DNA of 64,000 bases from Dermatemys mawii. Its lineage: Eukaryota > Chordata > Testudines > Dermatemydidae. The notes below the pieces were generated by a model. That model was not told the DNA's origin. It made no database searches and saw only the letters and a list, made by a program, of their open reading frames with translations. Position numbers and translations under genes: made by a program. The DNA lies in NCBI GenBank assembly GCA_007922305.1, contig ML677341.1:67598409-67662408 (forward strand). The letters are read 5' to 3'. Position 1 is the first letter of the stretch; each line of letters begins with the position of its first letter. Shown here one piece after another: positions 23,346 through 35,319 of this stretch.

Positions 23346-25208
23346 GCCTTCTGGGATCAGTTGCTGAAGAGTCTGACTGATGCCACTGCTACTGCTTCAA
23401 TGTTATGAGAGTTACTGATAAGCTAAGTTTAGAATCAATCAGTTCTGCTATGTATAGAGCTGGCTAAAAATGTACTAACTCCTCAAAAAACTGCAGTTCA
23501 CCAAATCCATATTTTAACACAGGGCCTTTGTAATTATAAACTTACAAACAAAACCAAGGAATTCCATATAATATTTATACTTTCAAAAGTACAATATTAA
23601 TACAGGTCTGTCAGTTAGAAATAACAGCAGTTTGTTAGGCCTACAGGATTTCTTTAACATAAACCAGTTTACAAATGCTGAAAAGCAGTAGTGGTCCAAT
23701 ATTCACCATTACACATGAGTTTGTCTCTTCCAGAAAATAAAAAAAAATCCCAATTAAATTTACCAGTATCAAGAAATATTAATAAAACGCTCCCAAACAT
23801 GCCACAATCACTATTCACAAATAAAGTTAAAATGAAATATACAAAAATTCACTTAATACTGTTAAATAACAATAAACTACAAGATTTCCTGAACCGAAAT
23901 GGTAGGACCCCTGAATGTTTTACAGTGAATGTCAGGAAAAAATTAAGTTATCTATGACTATATTCATGATATACCAGCCAAAGATTTACATGACCATTTC
24001 AAAATATACCAATAAAGATTTACAGTCTCTTTAAGATGCACTAAACAAATAGGTTCATAAAGGTGAACACAAATGCTTAAAAATACTGTTACCATTACCA
24101 AGGGTGTACTTATGATACTCACTGAAATGCATAAGAATAGTAGTAACATGTTTACTATCTCTGGTAAACAGATAACATCTAAGATCTTAAAAACCCTCTA
24201 AGTTCCCATGTTTTCAAATGTCTGCAGTATACAGTGAGTTCTTATCAAGTGTGTACTTGCATCTTTCCAGTTGATTTCAAGTGAATGTTGTAATGAGGAA
24301 GCAATGAGAGGAGGGGAAATGGGACATTATTCCCATGTTTTTGTAATTAGTCATCCTGTTCTCTTGTAAAGACAAAGATAGTTTCAAAAGAAAAACAGGG
24401 CATAATGTACACGAACAATCTTTTTACTATTTATATTTCTAACTAGGTTAAAAACCAGGTAAAAAAGTCATTGCATCTGGAGGAGCCATATGCACAATAA
24501 TGTGCAAATATCTTCAATCAGAGTAAATCCTGACAAAATGTATCATCCCATCTCCTTTACCTGTAACTGATACAAGATCTGAGAGCAAACAACAGATAAC
24601 CATTCACTTGTTTGAATCAACTCTCTTAAAACAAAATGTGCTTTATAATATTTCATCTACTGTATTGCCAATGTTAAATAAGGAATTAAGTGCTATGAAC
24701 TTAGAGCGTTAAAGATGATTCACCTATAGTCAAGCAAAGCTATGTTTACATTCCAGGAAACACTGCAGTTTAAAAAATACAAAACTGCAGCAGTAAAACA
24801 GTTTATGAAGAGAAACAGATGCATTCACATATTCTAAAGCCATTGCAACTTTTTCAGGCATTCAACTGTTGTGTTAACTATACAGACAGTAGTTATTTAG
24901 CAGCAATGATTCTGCAATAAATAATGCACTGTGTTTCTCAGTTCTGCACAAAAATTGCAGCTACAGTTACATCAATGGCTGTAACCTACTGGCTCTAATG
25001 GCAGAGGAGACCTTAAAACCAACTGTACAAAAAATTGTCACACTGTGACAACAAATATAAAAACATAATCTGCATGTTGGAAATAAAAAGACTCCACTGC
25101 GAAGAGGACAGTGTAGACAAACTGAGATTCCAAGTCCACCGAAAGAAACTTCATTTCTGAGTCCTTGATTGATGAGATACTCTTGGGCTTGAAACTGCAT
25201 TACCACCT

Positions 25209-25246
25209 TTAAAAAAGCATGCTCTGCCTTCTGTTCTTCCCATGTG
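25209..25246 (-). CDS. CDK17: CDK17 last coding exon and stop
   Basis: After a TTTTAG acceptor the exon reads, in phase with the previous one, (A)HGKNRRQSMLF and TAA. This is the CDK17 C terminus. The residue at the junction is Ala (G from the earlier exon plus CA), where I recall Gly in mammals. The kinase is a cytoplasmic, cyclin-Y-type PCTAIRE CDK. This basic tail lies outside the catalytic domain. Confidence 0.92.
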
Positions 25247-25672
25247 CTAAAACATAACATTAATTCTGTTAAGAAACTGAAGCGTTCTTACAACACACAG
25301 TGTTAATGGCACTCTACTGAGACATGTTGCTATGTGTCCTTTGCTGTAATATCTGATTCTATATTACATTTCTTGCTAATGCAGTCCAGTGTATTCTCTG
25401 TCCTTTGACGTGATATATTTGGTGCTCCTTCCATGGTGTATCAGATAAGTTATTCAGCAGTGACTGTTTTTAAGTGCAGTTTTCATGCTATTTGTTCCCC
25501 CCACCTCCATCTCAAGTAAAACTCATTTGTTTTTGTATGTTTAACTGTATATGTATTTTATGAATCTGAATAATTTCCATATATCCACAAAAATTACTCT
25601 ACACATTCTTTTCAGTTTATAGTGCATCTAGCACAGCATTCTAGATCTAAAACATGATGTATGTTTCCATAC
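25247..25672 (-). other. CDK17: CDK17 intron
   Basis: A short intron (GTATGG to TTTTAG on the - strand). No repeat or gene seen. Confidence 0.9.
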
Positions 25673-25750
25673 CTGTCTCAGGATAAGAGGAATTTCGAAA
25701 GCCAGGGTCTTTCTGCAACTGAATCTCTTTCAGACTGAATATTGAGACAT
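25673..25750 (-). CDS. CDK17: CDK17 C-terminal exon
   Basis: It encodes (N)VSIFSLKEIQLQKDPGFR, then NSSYPET, the region just after the kinase fold. The acceptor is ATTACAG and the donor GTATGG. The first codon, shared with the preceding exon, is AAT (Asn), where I recall Ser in the mammalian protein. Phases: 2 bases in, 1 base out. Confidence 0.96.
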
Positions 25751-26580
25751 CTGTAATAATAAAAGAAAATTAAGGTTGCACCCAAATGTGATTAAATTTT
25801 ATTGATGAAATTCTATTCTCAGTACACCAGTAAAAATCTGAAAAAGCGCATCCTCATCTGGAGTAGATAAACTATCTCCCCTAAAATGCTGATAAATATC
25901 TTGAACCCACTAATGTTCCTTGGTATCTCAAGAGTTTTCTTTATGAAGTAGATACCCTGCAAATAAAAACAAGACACCAAAGTCTCACTCACAAATCTAC
26001 TCATTAAAAAAGATATTTCTCTTCTATGCAAAACACAAATATCTTTAACAATTCATGTAAAACAGAAAATCCATTATATTTTGAATTTATGCTGTTGATT
26101 TGTCTATGAGAGTTTTGCCATGGGGTACGGCTACACTACCCTCCGGATCAGCAGGTAGCGCTCGATGTATCAGGGATAGATTTATTGTGTCTCATACAGA
26201 CCCGATAAACTGATCCCCAAATCGACACCTGTACTCCACCTCAGCAGGAGGAGTAAGCGGAGTTGGCAGGGGAGTGGCCCCGGTTGACCCGCTGGCGTGG
26301 GGACGGCCTGGTAAGTCAAACTAAGGTACTTTGACTTCAGCTACGTGAATAGTGTAGCTGAAGTTGCGTATCTTAGTTCGAATCCACCCCCTCACTCCAG
26401 TGTAGCCCAGTTCTAACAAACTTACCCATTTTTAAATGTTTAAATACCAATGCACCATTTCAAAAGATCTTTGGTATTTTTAGAGTTTAATAACAGATAA
26501 TGCATTGTACTACTACTAATAAAATAAAGATATTATCAAGTAAGGTCAATGGCACATTACTACTTTTTTACTTCTCTTAC
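25751..26580 (-). other. CDK17: CDK17 intron with MITE
   Basis: The 830-bp intron is about one third a Harbinger-like MITE (26118-26417). The remainder is AT-rich and unremarkable. Confidence 0.9.
26118..26417. mobile_element. Harbinger-like MITE (family of 16978)
   Basis: The ends TACGGCTACACTAC and CCAGTGTAGCCC are imperfect inverted repeats. The interior shares TTATTGTGTCTC, ACTTCAGCTACGTG and GTAGCTGAAGTTGCGTATC with the copies at 16978 and 26817, in the same orientation. The inner CTTCAGCTAC / GTAGCTGAAG pair can form a hairpin. Target duplication not clear. Confidence 0.75.
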
Positions 26581-26671
26581 TTTCAGGCAAAGCATGTATC
26601 CTTGTTCCTAGACTTCTGAAGTATGCGTGTTTCATAGCCTCTTCTGCTGAAACTCTCTTCTTAGATTCATA
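26581..26671 (-). CDS. CDK17: CDK17 kinase C-lobe exon
   Basis: Thirty codons plus one base: YESKKRVSAEEAMKHAYFRS, then LGTRIHALPE. This is the end of the kinase C-lobe, with the conserved R of subdomain XI (KKRVSAEEAMKH). The donor is GTAAGA and the acceptor TTAACAG. The exon sits between two direct copies of the same MITE, 164 bp and about 145 bp away. Confidence 0.97.
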
Positions 26672-26816
26672 CTGTTAATACAAAGGATTTAATCAAAAAT
26701 ATGAACTTGCTTTCCTTATAGTTTTTCTAGTGACAATTATTTAAAAGATTGAAATTGGGCTATTTATATATGCTCATATTTGAGCTGAGATGAAATGAGG
26801 TCTCTCACACTCCTAG

Positions 26817-27113
26817 GGTACTTCTTCACTACCCGCCAGGTTGGTGGGCAGTGATCGATCTATCGGAGATCTATTATCGTATCTACTGTAGATGTGATAA
26901 ATTGATCCCCGAGCATGCTCCCCATAGACTCTGGAATTCTACCTCCGCAAAAGGTGGAAGTGGAGTCGATGGGAGAGTTGCAGTGGTTGACTTGCTGCCG
27001 TATGGATGGCCAGGTAAGTTGCCCTATGGTAAGTTGACTTCAGCTACACTGTTCGCGTAGCTGAAGTTGCATATCTTAGGTTGACCCCCCCCCACCCTAG
27101 TGTAGCCCAGGCC
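26817..27113. mobile_element. Harbinger-like MITE (family of 16978)
   Basis: The ends GGTACTTCTTCACTAC and TAGTGTAGCCCAGGCC are imperfect inverted repeats, with TAG at the left edge and TTAG just after the right edge. The interior shares GATCGATCTATCG, GACTTCAGCTACACTG and GTAGCTGAAGTTGCATATC with the copies at 16978 and 26118, same orientation. Confidence 0.75.
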
Positions 27114-27962
27114 TTAGATTTTTAAAAAGATTTTGCAACACCACGCATTACACTTTAGCACTTTCTATTAATGAGGATTTAACACAAACTTCTGATCTCT
27201 AACAGTATACTCAACTGGTTTTACGTTTGCATTTTTGGACCCCAAAGATGATGATGAGTTTATTTCACTAAGAAAACTTGTTGAGCATGCAAAAACAAAC
27301 TTCAGGCACGAGCTGCAAGTCGTATTTGCTCAGAATACACAGCTGAATAAAAGACAGATACTGGGATGGCTTGTAAGCAGCAGGCTGCAATTTTCTTAAT
27401 TTTATACTAAGTACAGGCAGAATATGCGCAACACATTTCACGTAGCATGCACATAATTGGGTTCATATTTGGGTTGCAGGCCTCGCACCATACAGCCAAT
27501 GATTTGGGGCAGACTCCTCAGCCTAATCCCTAGGACTCAGCTTACTTCTAAAAATGACTTCCAATGTGGAAAGGAAAAACATACAGCCCAACTTGCTGCC
27601 TGAACACAGAAAGGCAAAGCCTAACTGTGAAGAGCACTTGTAGCCAGAACCATACTTTTTAAATTCAAACCTATAATAAAATTATTGTACCTAAATGCTC
27701 TCTTTTTACATTTTATTTTTCAAAGACTTTAGTCCGATTCTTGGGTATCTTAACCTTCTCCTCTCCTTGGCTCAATTTCCTGTTCACTATATGCTACAAG
27801 CCTAGATTTGCTGAACTCAGCTTTAATTATTAACAAATGTAGTGAGAATTCAGCTATATGGATTACATTTTATTTTATAAAAGCCAGGAACAGAAAAATG
27901 TTGCCATGTAAAACTAGAGAACAATCTCTGAATTCTTGGGGTGGGAGGTAAGTGGACTACAA

Positions 27963-28672
27963 CCCACTGTCAGCCATCAGTAAGTCACAGATTCCATGAC
28001 TTTGCTGGACCTCCGTGACCTCTAGGGATCCAGGAGGTGGAGGCAGGGCTGTGGATCCCTGCCCTGCAACAGGTGCTGGCTGGAACAAGGACCCTGCAGC
28101 CCCAGCCCCGTGGCTTCCTCTGGGGGCTGCGGCCGGGGCCGTGCACCCGAGCCCCACGGCATCTCAGGTTTGGCAGGAGCTGCGTGCTGCAGCCCCACAG
28201 CATCCCGGGCTTGGCAGGGCTGCAGCCCCCTGTGCGCCTCAGCCCTACAGTGTCCTGGGCTTGGCTGGGCTGGGCTGCAGACAGGGCCATGCGCTCCAGC
28301 CCCGGAGGCTGCAGCTGGGACTGTGTGCCCCCTTGCGGCTTCCCAGGACTGTGCGCCCCCACAGCTAGGCCAGCTCTGGAGCAAGGGCTGTGTTCTCTCC
28401 CCTCCCTCCCATGGCCACACACACCCCTGAAACAACGGGAGTTGAGGCTGTACCCCCTGCGATGGTGGGGAGGGGGAGGGAAGGAGTGCTCAGCCTGTCA
28501 GTTCCCCTATCATGGGACTCCATTCCTCTCCCCTATCTAGCCCTGCCCCTGGTTATTTTTAGTAAAGTAATGGACAGGTCATGGGTTCTGTGAATTTTTG
28601 TTTATTGCCTGTGACCTGTTCGTGACATTTACTAAAAGTAACTGTGAAAAAAATCTTAGCCTTAGTCATCAC
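27963..28672. repeat. GC-rich interspersed repeat with internal tandem motifs
   Basis: The block starts GTCACAGATTCCATGAC and ends near GAAAAAAATCTTAGCCTTAG. Its right part, GGACAGGTCATGGGTTCTGTG, then TTACTAAAAGTAACTGTG, is a known pattern in turtle DNA. The centre is 60-70% G+C and repeats CTGCAGCCCCAGCCC-like words. The long open frames on both strands are low-complexity and not genes. Class unknown, probably a DNA transposon. Confidence 0.6.
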
Positions 28673-28816
28673 ACAGTGAACCTGTTATCAACTGTACTTA
28701 ATTCTCTACTCAAACTTCAACTGCATATGTGATGTATCCGATTTTGTGAATCTGAGCCTTTAAAAAGGAATCCAAAAATATATTTAAAAAAAGATAAAAC
28801 ATGGAAGGCATCTTAC

Positions 28817-28859
28817 CTGAAGAAACTTTGTTATCAATTCAATTCCTTCGGAGTCTAGC
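28817..28859 (-). CDS. CDK17: CDK17 kinase C-lobe mini-exon
   Basis: A 43-bp exon encoding LDSEGIELITKFLQ, with one leading base that completes the preceding Arg codon (AG+G). Acceptor TTTCTAG, donor GTAAGA. It belongs to the helices before subdomain XI. Confidence 0.95.
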
Positions 28860-30246
28860 CTAGAAAAAACAAAAAACACCAAATCGTTTGGCAAAGTTAG
28901 AATGGAGTGGATTTCATAAAATGATACTTCAAAACAAAATATAATTTAATAAAAAATTAAAGCAAGACTTACACCTGAACATCTGTGTGTGTGTATATCC
29001 ATATGTACATACATAAAAATATCCTAACATCTCAAAAGACAAACTGTAAACACGAGTTGTAGAATTTACTGATGATATATCAGTGGGGAGATAGAGAAGG
29101 ATCCTGACCCTTGGGCTGTGACTCAATAGGCTGACAAGCTCATCTGATGCTAGCAATTTTATGGTTTCCCAATAGTTTTTAAAACCTAAACCCATTGGAC
29201 AGGAGGACAAGTGTGCTAAACTATGTTTCTTTACAATGAAAAGGAATGTGCTTCATCATGCACTTGGCTTTGCTGAAAAATTAAGTTATGGCAATGATAC
29301 TTGAAATGTACTAGATACAGACCCTTCAAATTCCTAACCAGGACTTTAGAACCATCACCGAAGAGACTTCATCAAAGCATTCTTCCCAGATTTTACAATA
29401 ATCCTACTACATGAGGGGATGGGACTTTGGGAATTTAGCAGGTGTAGTGTGAATAGTCCTACTACGTAGACATTATAAATAACACTGATAGCACAGGTCA
29501 GCAACCAGCGGCACACATGCCAAAGGCAACATGCGAGCTGATGTTTAGTGGCACTCTGCTGCCAGCCTGGGGTCCCAGCCACCAGCCCCGCTCAGCCCAG
29601 TGCCGGCCTGGAAGGATGGAACCCCAGACCAGCGGTGGGCTGAGTGGGGCCGGTGGCCGGAACTCCAGACCCTGAGGCAGCCAGCTGAGCTGCTCAGACA
29701 GCTGCCGGCCTGCAGTCCCGGCTGCTGGCCCTGCATGAATGGAACTCCGGCCATACTGGGCTGAGTGGGACTGGTGGATGGAGCCCCAGACCTGCAGTGG
29801 GCTGAGCAGCTCAGCCCACTGCCCATCTGGCATTCTGTCTGCCCTCCGTGCTGCCAGTCTGGGGTTCCCTCCACTGGCTCCTGTAAATGTATTACTAGCA
29901 CGTGAAATCTTAAATTAATGAAGGCTTGGCACACCACTTCTCAAAGGCTGAAGACCCCTGACTTATAGTTATATATGCCACTATTGAGTCTTAGTGTTTG
30001 GATTTATAGTGCTCCAAGTAATCAGGAACTCAGCAGTGCTAAATCTCATATTAATGAGCTCTGCTAGATTCCATTAACTTCAGCCTACAGTAAGACAGTT
30101 TGACGTGATTTTTTAAGGGACACATAGTTCACATGTAACAGCACAGTACACACAGAAACATGTTCTTGTATAAGAATAGATATGTAGACACAAAACTATA
30201 GCAGCCACTATACAAGTAGAAATTCTAGTAATGAAACCTAAAATAC
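28860..30246 (-). other. CDK17: CDK17 intron with hAT
   Basis: Contains one complete hAT (29492-29960). The rest is AT-rich, with a short GTGTGTGTATAT run near 28985. Confidence 0.9.
29492..29960. mobile_element. hAT element, near complete
   Basis: The left end CACAGGTCAGCAACC and right end GACCCCTG are imperfect inverted repeats of the CAGGGGTCAGCAACC type. The flanks ACTGATAG (29484-29491) and ACTTATAG (29961-29968) match at 7 of 8 bases. The GC-rich 469-bp interior has repeated CCAGACC/GGGCTGAG words and no transposase. Confidence 0.85.
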
Positions 30247-30352
30247 CTTGGAGCATGGTTGATTAGAGGCTGTGGTTTGTATTTGGGAAAGTTGTAGTTC
30301 CTAAATTCATCATTGGAAGAAATGCCTGGCCATGTTTCTTGAGAAGGAGTTC
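30247..30352 (-). CDS. CDK17: CDK17 kinase insert-region exon
   Basis: It encodes (G)[18 protein letters not shown], then [16 protein letters not shown](R), the CMGC-insert area of the C-lobe with the GTP...WPG signature of CDKs. Acceptor AACACAG, donor GTATTT. Two bases in and two out. Confidence 0.97.
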
Positions 30353-30689
30353 CTGTGTTTAAATCAAAACAAATTAAATCTATACAAGTTATATGAATTA
30401 CAGGCAAGACTTAGAAATAAACTTTAAGCATTTGGCCCAGTAACATATCACAATCAAAAAGGGAGGAATGTTTTCCAACTTCAGTCATTTTGTTTAAAAT
30501 GTATAGACATAATCTTGTACAAAATGAGTAACGTATTTATTCATCTTCATCTAAATGAAACATCAAAGTTTATTCCCTCTTTTTAGAAAAAGGATCTGAT
30601 CTGTACCAAATTATTTTTCAGAAATCCTCTCTTAGAACGGGGAAGTAAATCTACAAGTATAATATTATTGGTAACAATATTCAATTTAC
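30353..30689 (-). other. CDK17: CDK17 intron
   Basis: 337-bp intron, AT-rich. Nothing else seen. Confidence 0.9.
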
Positions 30690-30787
30690 CCAAAAGTCTG
30701 AAAATTAAGTGCAGTTCATCTTCAACAGTTGAACCAGGAAAGAGAGGTCTTCCAGATGCCATTTCGAAAAATATGCATCCAACACCC
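30690..30787 (-). CDS. CDK17: CDK17 kinase subdomain IX-X exon
   Basis: It encodes (W)[18 protein letters not shown], then [14 protein letters not shown](G). DMWGVGC is the CDK form of the DxWxxG motif (its D is in the preceding exon), and [14 protein letters not shown] is typical of PCTAIRE kinases. Acceptor TATAAAG, donor GTAAAT. Confidence 0.97.
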
Positions 30788-31304
30788 CTTTATAAAGGCA
30801 AAGAAAAGGAAAGATGAATAAGTAAAAAATAAACTAACAAAAACCTTACCTTTTAAAACATTCAGCTCCTCGGTACCTTTGTGATTTATCAGGTTAAAAA
30901 AATTGCTAAATCAATTTGCCATTACCTATGTACCTCTATTGAGGAATGAGGAAAACAACAGCCAAGGAGTTTACAAGTGCTGAACATAAACTCTGCAATA
31001 CAAAGATAATATCTTTTCCTTTCAAAACAAAGGGAACTATTGATAAACTAGACATTTAAAAATAAATATTTAATCAATATAATATAATGCCATCATGTCA
31101 AAGTGGATTTAAATACTGAATCACACTATTGATGCATTGTTAACTTTCTTTATCAGCAATTTTATTGTATCTTAAACGTAACCCTGCAAAAGTTATCTGA
31201 AATTTTGAGAGAGCCATTATACTCAGTTACTAGAATTAATGGACAGTTATAACACATCAATCTGAGTACGAACAAAAATTAAAATCTGACCAAAACAAAC
31301 ATAC
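30788..31304 (-). other. CDK17: CDK17 intron
   Basis: 517-bp AT-rich intron. Nothing recognisable. Confidence 0.9.
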
Positions 31305-31425
31305 CACATGTCAATTTGAGTTGAATATTCTGAAGATCCAAGGAGAACATCAGGTGGCCTGTACCATAATGTGACAACTTCATTAGAGTAGGTCTTTGTA
31401 GGAACAGACTTCGCTCTAGCCAAAC
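31305..31425 (-). CDS. CDK17: CDK17 activation-loop exon
   Basis: It completes the DFG glycine and encodes [20 protein letters not shown], then [20 protein letters not shown]. This is the activation loop and P+1 region. The PCTAIRE-type loop has Ser ([15 protein letters not shown]) where CDK1/2 have the CAK-phosphorylated Thr. PDVLLG takes the place of PEILLG. Acceptor ATGAAG, donor GTATGT. Confidence 0.98.
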
Positions 31426-32450
31426 CTTCATAAAAATAAAAATGTAATGTGTTTTTTTCTGTAATGGTATCTACTATTTCCCTCAATTAAAATATTGTGT
31501 ACATCTATTTGCTTTTGTCTGTGCCTCTGCTTTCTTGGCTTCCTCAATTTGTCTGAAGCAGTGCTAAGTGGTGCAATGCAGTGACATTATTGCAGGCATC
31601 TTAAAAATGAATGAAATCATACTGACCATTCACAACATCTGTTATTTCTTATCCAAAAGGTATAGCATTCTTTCAGAGTTAAAGTTGTTGTATTGTGATG
31701 AAATATGCATTACTTTATACTTGAGAATAATTTGCTTAGCATGTAGGCAGTGTAAAATTTGCACTGGTCTTAATTATTCATTTCCTTACTTTTAAGTGCT
31801 TGTGATATATCAGGATATTATCACTCAGGAACTCAAAATTTTTTTAAAAGTGTTTCACTTTTGAAATAAATGTAAAATATTGTTATAGTTAAGCTTGGTA
31901 AAATTCTATTTTAATTTCTTTATCGTTTTGATGGACAATTTTTATTTTTATGGATTTAACTTTTAACTGTTGCAAGAAATGAAGGAATTCACTCATTGGA
32001 GGGGTTAGACAATTATTTAATGACACCAGACATTGAGATTCAAAAAGTTAAAGCTTTATAACTGTTAAAACACAAATTGTCAATATCATAAAACAAAAAA
32101 TACCAAGTAAATATTCTTAAATAAAACCCTAATAACTTTTCAAGCAGCATTTTTCTTGCTTTTATACATTTCAGTTATCATCAATGTAAATATATTTTTG
32201 TCCGTTTGAGTGTATAAATCAGCTGAGAGCAATCTAGCCCTTGCTCTGGCACCCCAATCTGGCAGAACCACATCAAATCAGCAGGTAAATTAAGAATTTT
32301 TAAAATGACTGGCTGTCCCAAAGCTTTTCTCCTGGGTAATGGCTCAGCTAAGGACCTCAACCAGGGAAAAATCACAGATCTACAGTATCAGTCCAAAGGC
32401 TGCCCCCTTCCCTTCTTTTAGTGATGGAGTGGTGAGGGGGAGTCTTCCTC

Positions 32451-32471
32451 AAAAAAAAAAAAAAAAAAAAA
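32451..32471. repeat. Poly(A) run
   Basis: About 21 consecutive A after TCTTCCTC. It could be a retroposon tail or slippage. I find no poly(A) signal before it and no matching flanking duplication. Confidence 0.8.
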
Positions 32472-33819
32472 GTCAGACTAAACTTTTGGGCTATCACAGC
32501 TATCAGAAACTCCTGCAGAATAAGGGCACAGGGTAGTGGTAGTATTAAGTACTATACTGCTTAAAACATTTTTTTAATAGAATAGAAGAATTATTAAAAG
32601 GCAAGTTTAGTGTAACATACTTGATAAATACACTTATCCTCCCAATTTGGATAATCAGTTATATATTTATAGGGCTCAATATTTTTCTAATAAAACTGTG
32701 AGTCACCTTTACATATATAGGACTAGATCATGCCCATTGTTCTTTCAAGCACTGGGGCAGGAAAAAGGAGCAAAATATGCTTTACACTTAATCATCGCAA
32801 GGGCACATTGAGTCAATGTGACATCATCTTGCACCTGAGTCTATGGATTCCCTAAGCCCTATCTCATCTGGAGCTCTATGATGTTGGGAGTGGCTGGGCA
32901 ATGAGGTGGTAGAGGCAGAGGAAAATTGTTCTCTCCCACCATGTCCAAAGAGACTTCCTAGAGTAATAATGCCAGATCATGTCAGAACCATCTAAGGGTT
33001 TTCTACTGGCAACTGCTACCTTCGGAGGAATTTTCACCCAGGTGTGGGTGAGAAACCAGTGGTAACATGGCTACGAGTACTGACTAACTTTACTGACATA
33101 GAGAATAATGACTAATAGCAATAGGATCCATGTGAATGCCCCAATCCACTGTAGATGCTCAATGGATTTCCCAAAGTATCTTAGAACATCCATGGATTAG
33201 AAGGACCAGACCCTTTGGTAATTCACCAGGTGGGGAATGTTCCTCCCCATCATCTTAACAAAGTTATTTGTAGGAAAATTCTGCAAGATAAAATTCACGG
33301 AGTTTCTTGGGCCCTGTGGTGATACTTGGCCTGTATATCACCAGTTTCAAACGAAGCACTAAAGTTACTTTTAATCTCAACTCAGTTCATTCTCAGCTGA
33401 AACTTCAACTCACATGTACACACATATTGATGACCAACAAACTGCAAAGTCCAACTTTTGCTTTCCAGTTCAATACACAGAAACCAGACCATCTGCACAC
33501 AAATAAAGGCTCTAGATCGAGGGTTCTCATCTTTCCCCTGCACATGACTTCACATTCAACTATGTGCAATTGGTCATCCTCAGAGGCATTTCTGAATCAA
33601 ATCCTTTCTGTCGGTTCCAACTGATTTAAAGGAAACACCACAGGAACTGATACACAGTTTGTGGAATATTTCCTGGTGTCCAAGGATGAAATCACACATG
33701 ACTAAGAAAACTGACTTCATCAGAGAACCAAAGAAAGGGGACAAAGTAATTAAAGGACAAAAGTAATTAAAGGACAGATTGAAAGCTAGTGCTACAAAAG
33801 ATTAATTACATTTAAATTA

Positions 33820-34106
33820 GGTTTTGTCTACACTGGAACTTCATCGGCAAAACTTCTGTCATTCAGGGGTGTTAACCCCTCTCCCCCAAACAACAAAAGT
33901 TTAACCGATGAAATGTGCTGTTGAAGAGGGCCGGCTGTCTCCTGCTGACAAAGCTGCTGCTGCTCACGGGGGTGACTGTGTGAAAGTTTTTGTCGGCAGG
34001 AGAGCTTTCTCCTCTCAACAAACAGCAGCTACACTATGTGGCTTTTAATGGCATGGCTGCAGTGGCACAGCTGTGTCACTAAAAGCTGCGCAGTATAGGC
34101 AAAGCT
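33820..34106. mobile_element. Harbinger-like MITE, complete
   Basis: The ends GGTTTTGTCTACACTG and CAGTATAGGCAAAGCT are 16-bp inverted repeats with four mismatches. They are flanked by TTA at 33817-33819 and 34107-34109. The body of about 287 bp has no coding potential and differs from the 16978 family. Confidence 0.75.
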
Positions 34107-35187
34107 TTATATAAGTCTGCTGCCATGGCCAGAAAAAGTGTGTCAGGGGAGGGGCAGGGTGATTGAGTTGTAACTGAATATAAAGTGTTTTATTCTGAAA
34201 ACGTGGAACAATTCTTGTGGGATAAATAAATAAAACAAATCAAAGAGGAGTGAACACATGTGGTGTTGCATATTGGAGAGAAAAAATTATTTAACTTAAT
34301 TTAAAATGTCAAATCAAAGAGCATAAAGGAGGTATAAGGGTCCTTCTCAGATAAAAGTTAGTGGTAACAAAACTACTAACAGATGATTTTGAAACTGGAG
34401 TGGCAGACAGACAGACTATACATAGAACTATGACACTTATCACTGTATCCCAAATGAGAGACACAGAAAGAGCCATAAGGCTGAAGCATAGTACAGGCTG
34501 GATGCTGAAACAAACCAACAAACCAACAACAAACCAGCAATGCTGAAGCCAAACAATCAAACTCTTACCCAAACCAGATTAACAAACAAAAAGAATTGTC
34601 TGGATGACTTTCAAAAAGTCAGACATGAGCTGCAAACCTGAAATTCCAGCAGCTTTAAACCATGTGGGCTGACTCCCCCCAGTGAGCTGACCAATAGGGG
34701 TATCCAGCACACAATGGACTTAAAAATCTATTTTTTCAGGCCAGCTCATGCTTCAAGTGACAGCCTAGTATGCACCACTCTGAAGGTATGCCAGCTGCCA
34801 TAGAAACCCTCTGGCAGTATGGAGCTGGCCTAATGATCTCAATTAAATAATGTATTGTTTTCTTTTTATGGGAACACAAGCAATAGCAAAAAAGAAGACA
34901 GGATCTCACCAGCTATATAAAGCTGGTCAGAGTTACACAATATTGGCTTCAGTAACAGCCTTTGAAATGGATAAAGATATACACAGAAATGGTGTGAATG
35001 TGTATTTCCAGTGATTAATTTCCCTGCTGCTTACAAATGGTTTATGTACATAAACACTCCTACCCCAACATGATTTCTAGGTTCAATAGGGTTTACCAGT
35101 TTATAAACTTTGGTTTATTTCCAAGATTTTCTTAAAAAGCTAATACAGTTAAGATAATACTGCTCAAATAAAATAATATTTTTTTCA

Positions 35188-35319
<132 letters not shown>

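Larger units (their letters stand above)
21737..25208 (-). other. CDK17: CDK17 3' UTR and 3' flank
   Basis: Downstream of the CDK17 stop (to lower coordinates) is 3.5 kb of AT-rich DNA, mostly free of recognisable repeats. The exceptions are an unclassified block (22383-22660) and a hAT fragment (23184-23345). On the - strand an ATTAAA lies at 22967-22972. AATAAA occurs on that strand at 21530-21535, inside the palindrome centre, and at 21264-21269. The true 3' end is not resolved. Confidence 0.6.
26672..28816 (-). other. CDK17: CDK17 intron with MITE and GC-rich repeat
   Basis: The intron holds a Harbinger-like MITE (26817-27113) and a GC-rich interspersed repeat (27963-28672). Between 27115 and 27960 I see nothing classifiable. 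Confidence 0.9.

Noticed and set aside
28015..28540. Long overlapping open frames on both strands, up to 167 codons
   Set aside because: They lie in a GC-rich interspersed repeat with tandem CTGCAGCCCC-like words. The products are low-complexity and have no start context or splice support.
32200..32471. Processed pseudogene ending in the A-run
   Set aside because: No poly(A) signal, no matching flanking duplication and no recognisable protein upstream of the A-run.
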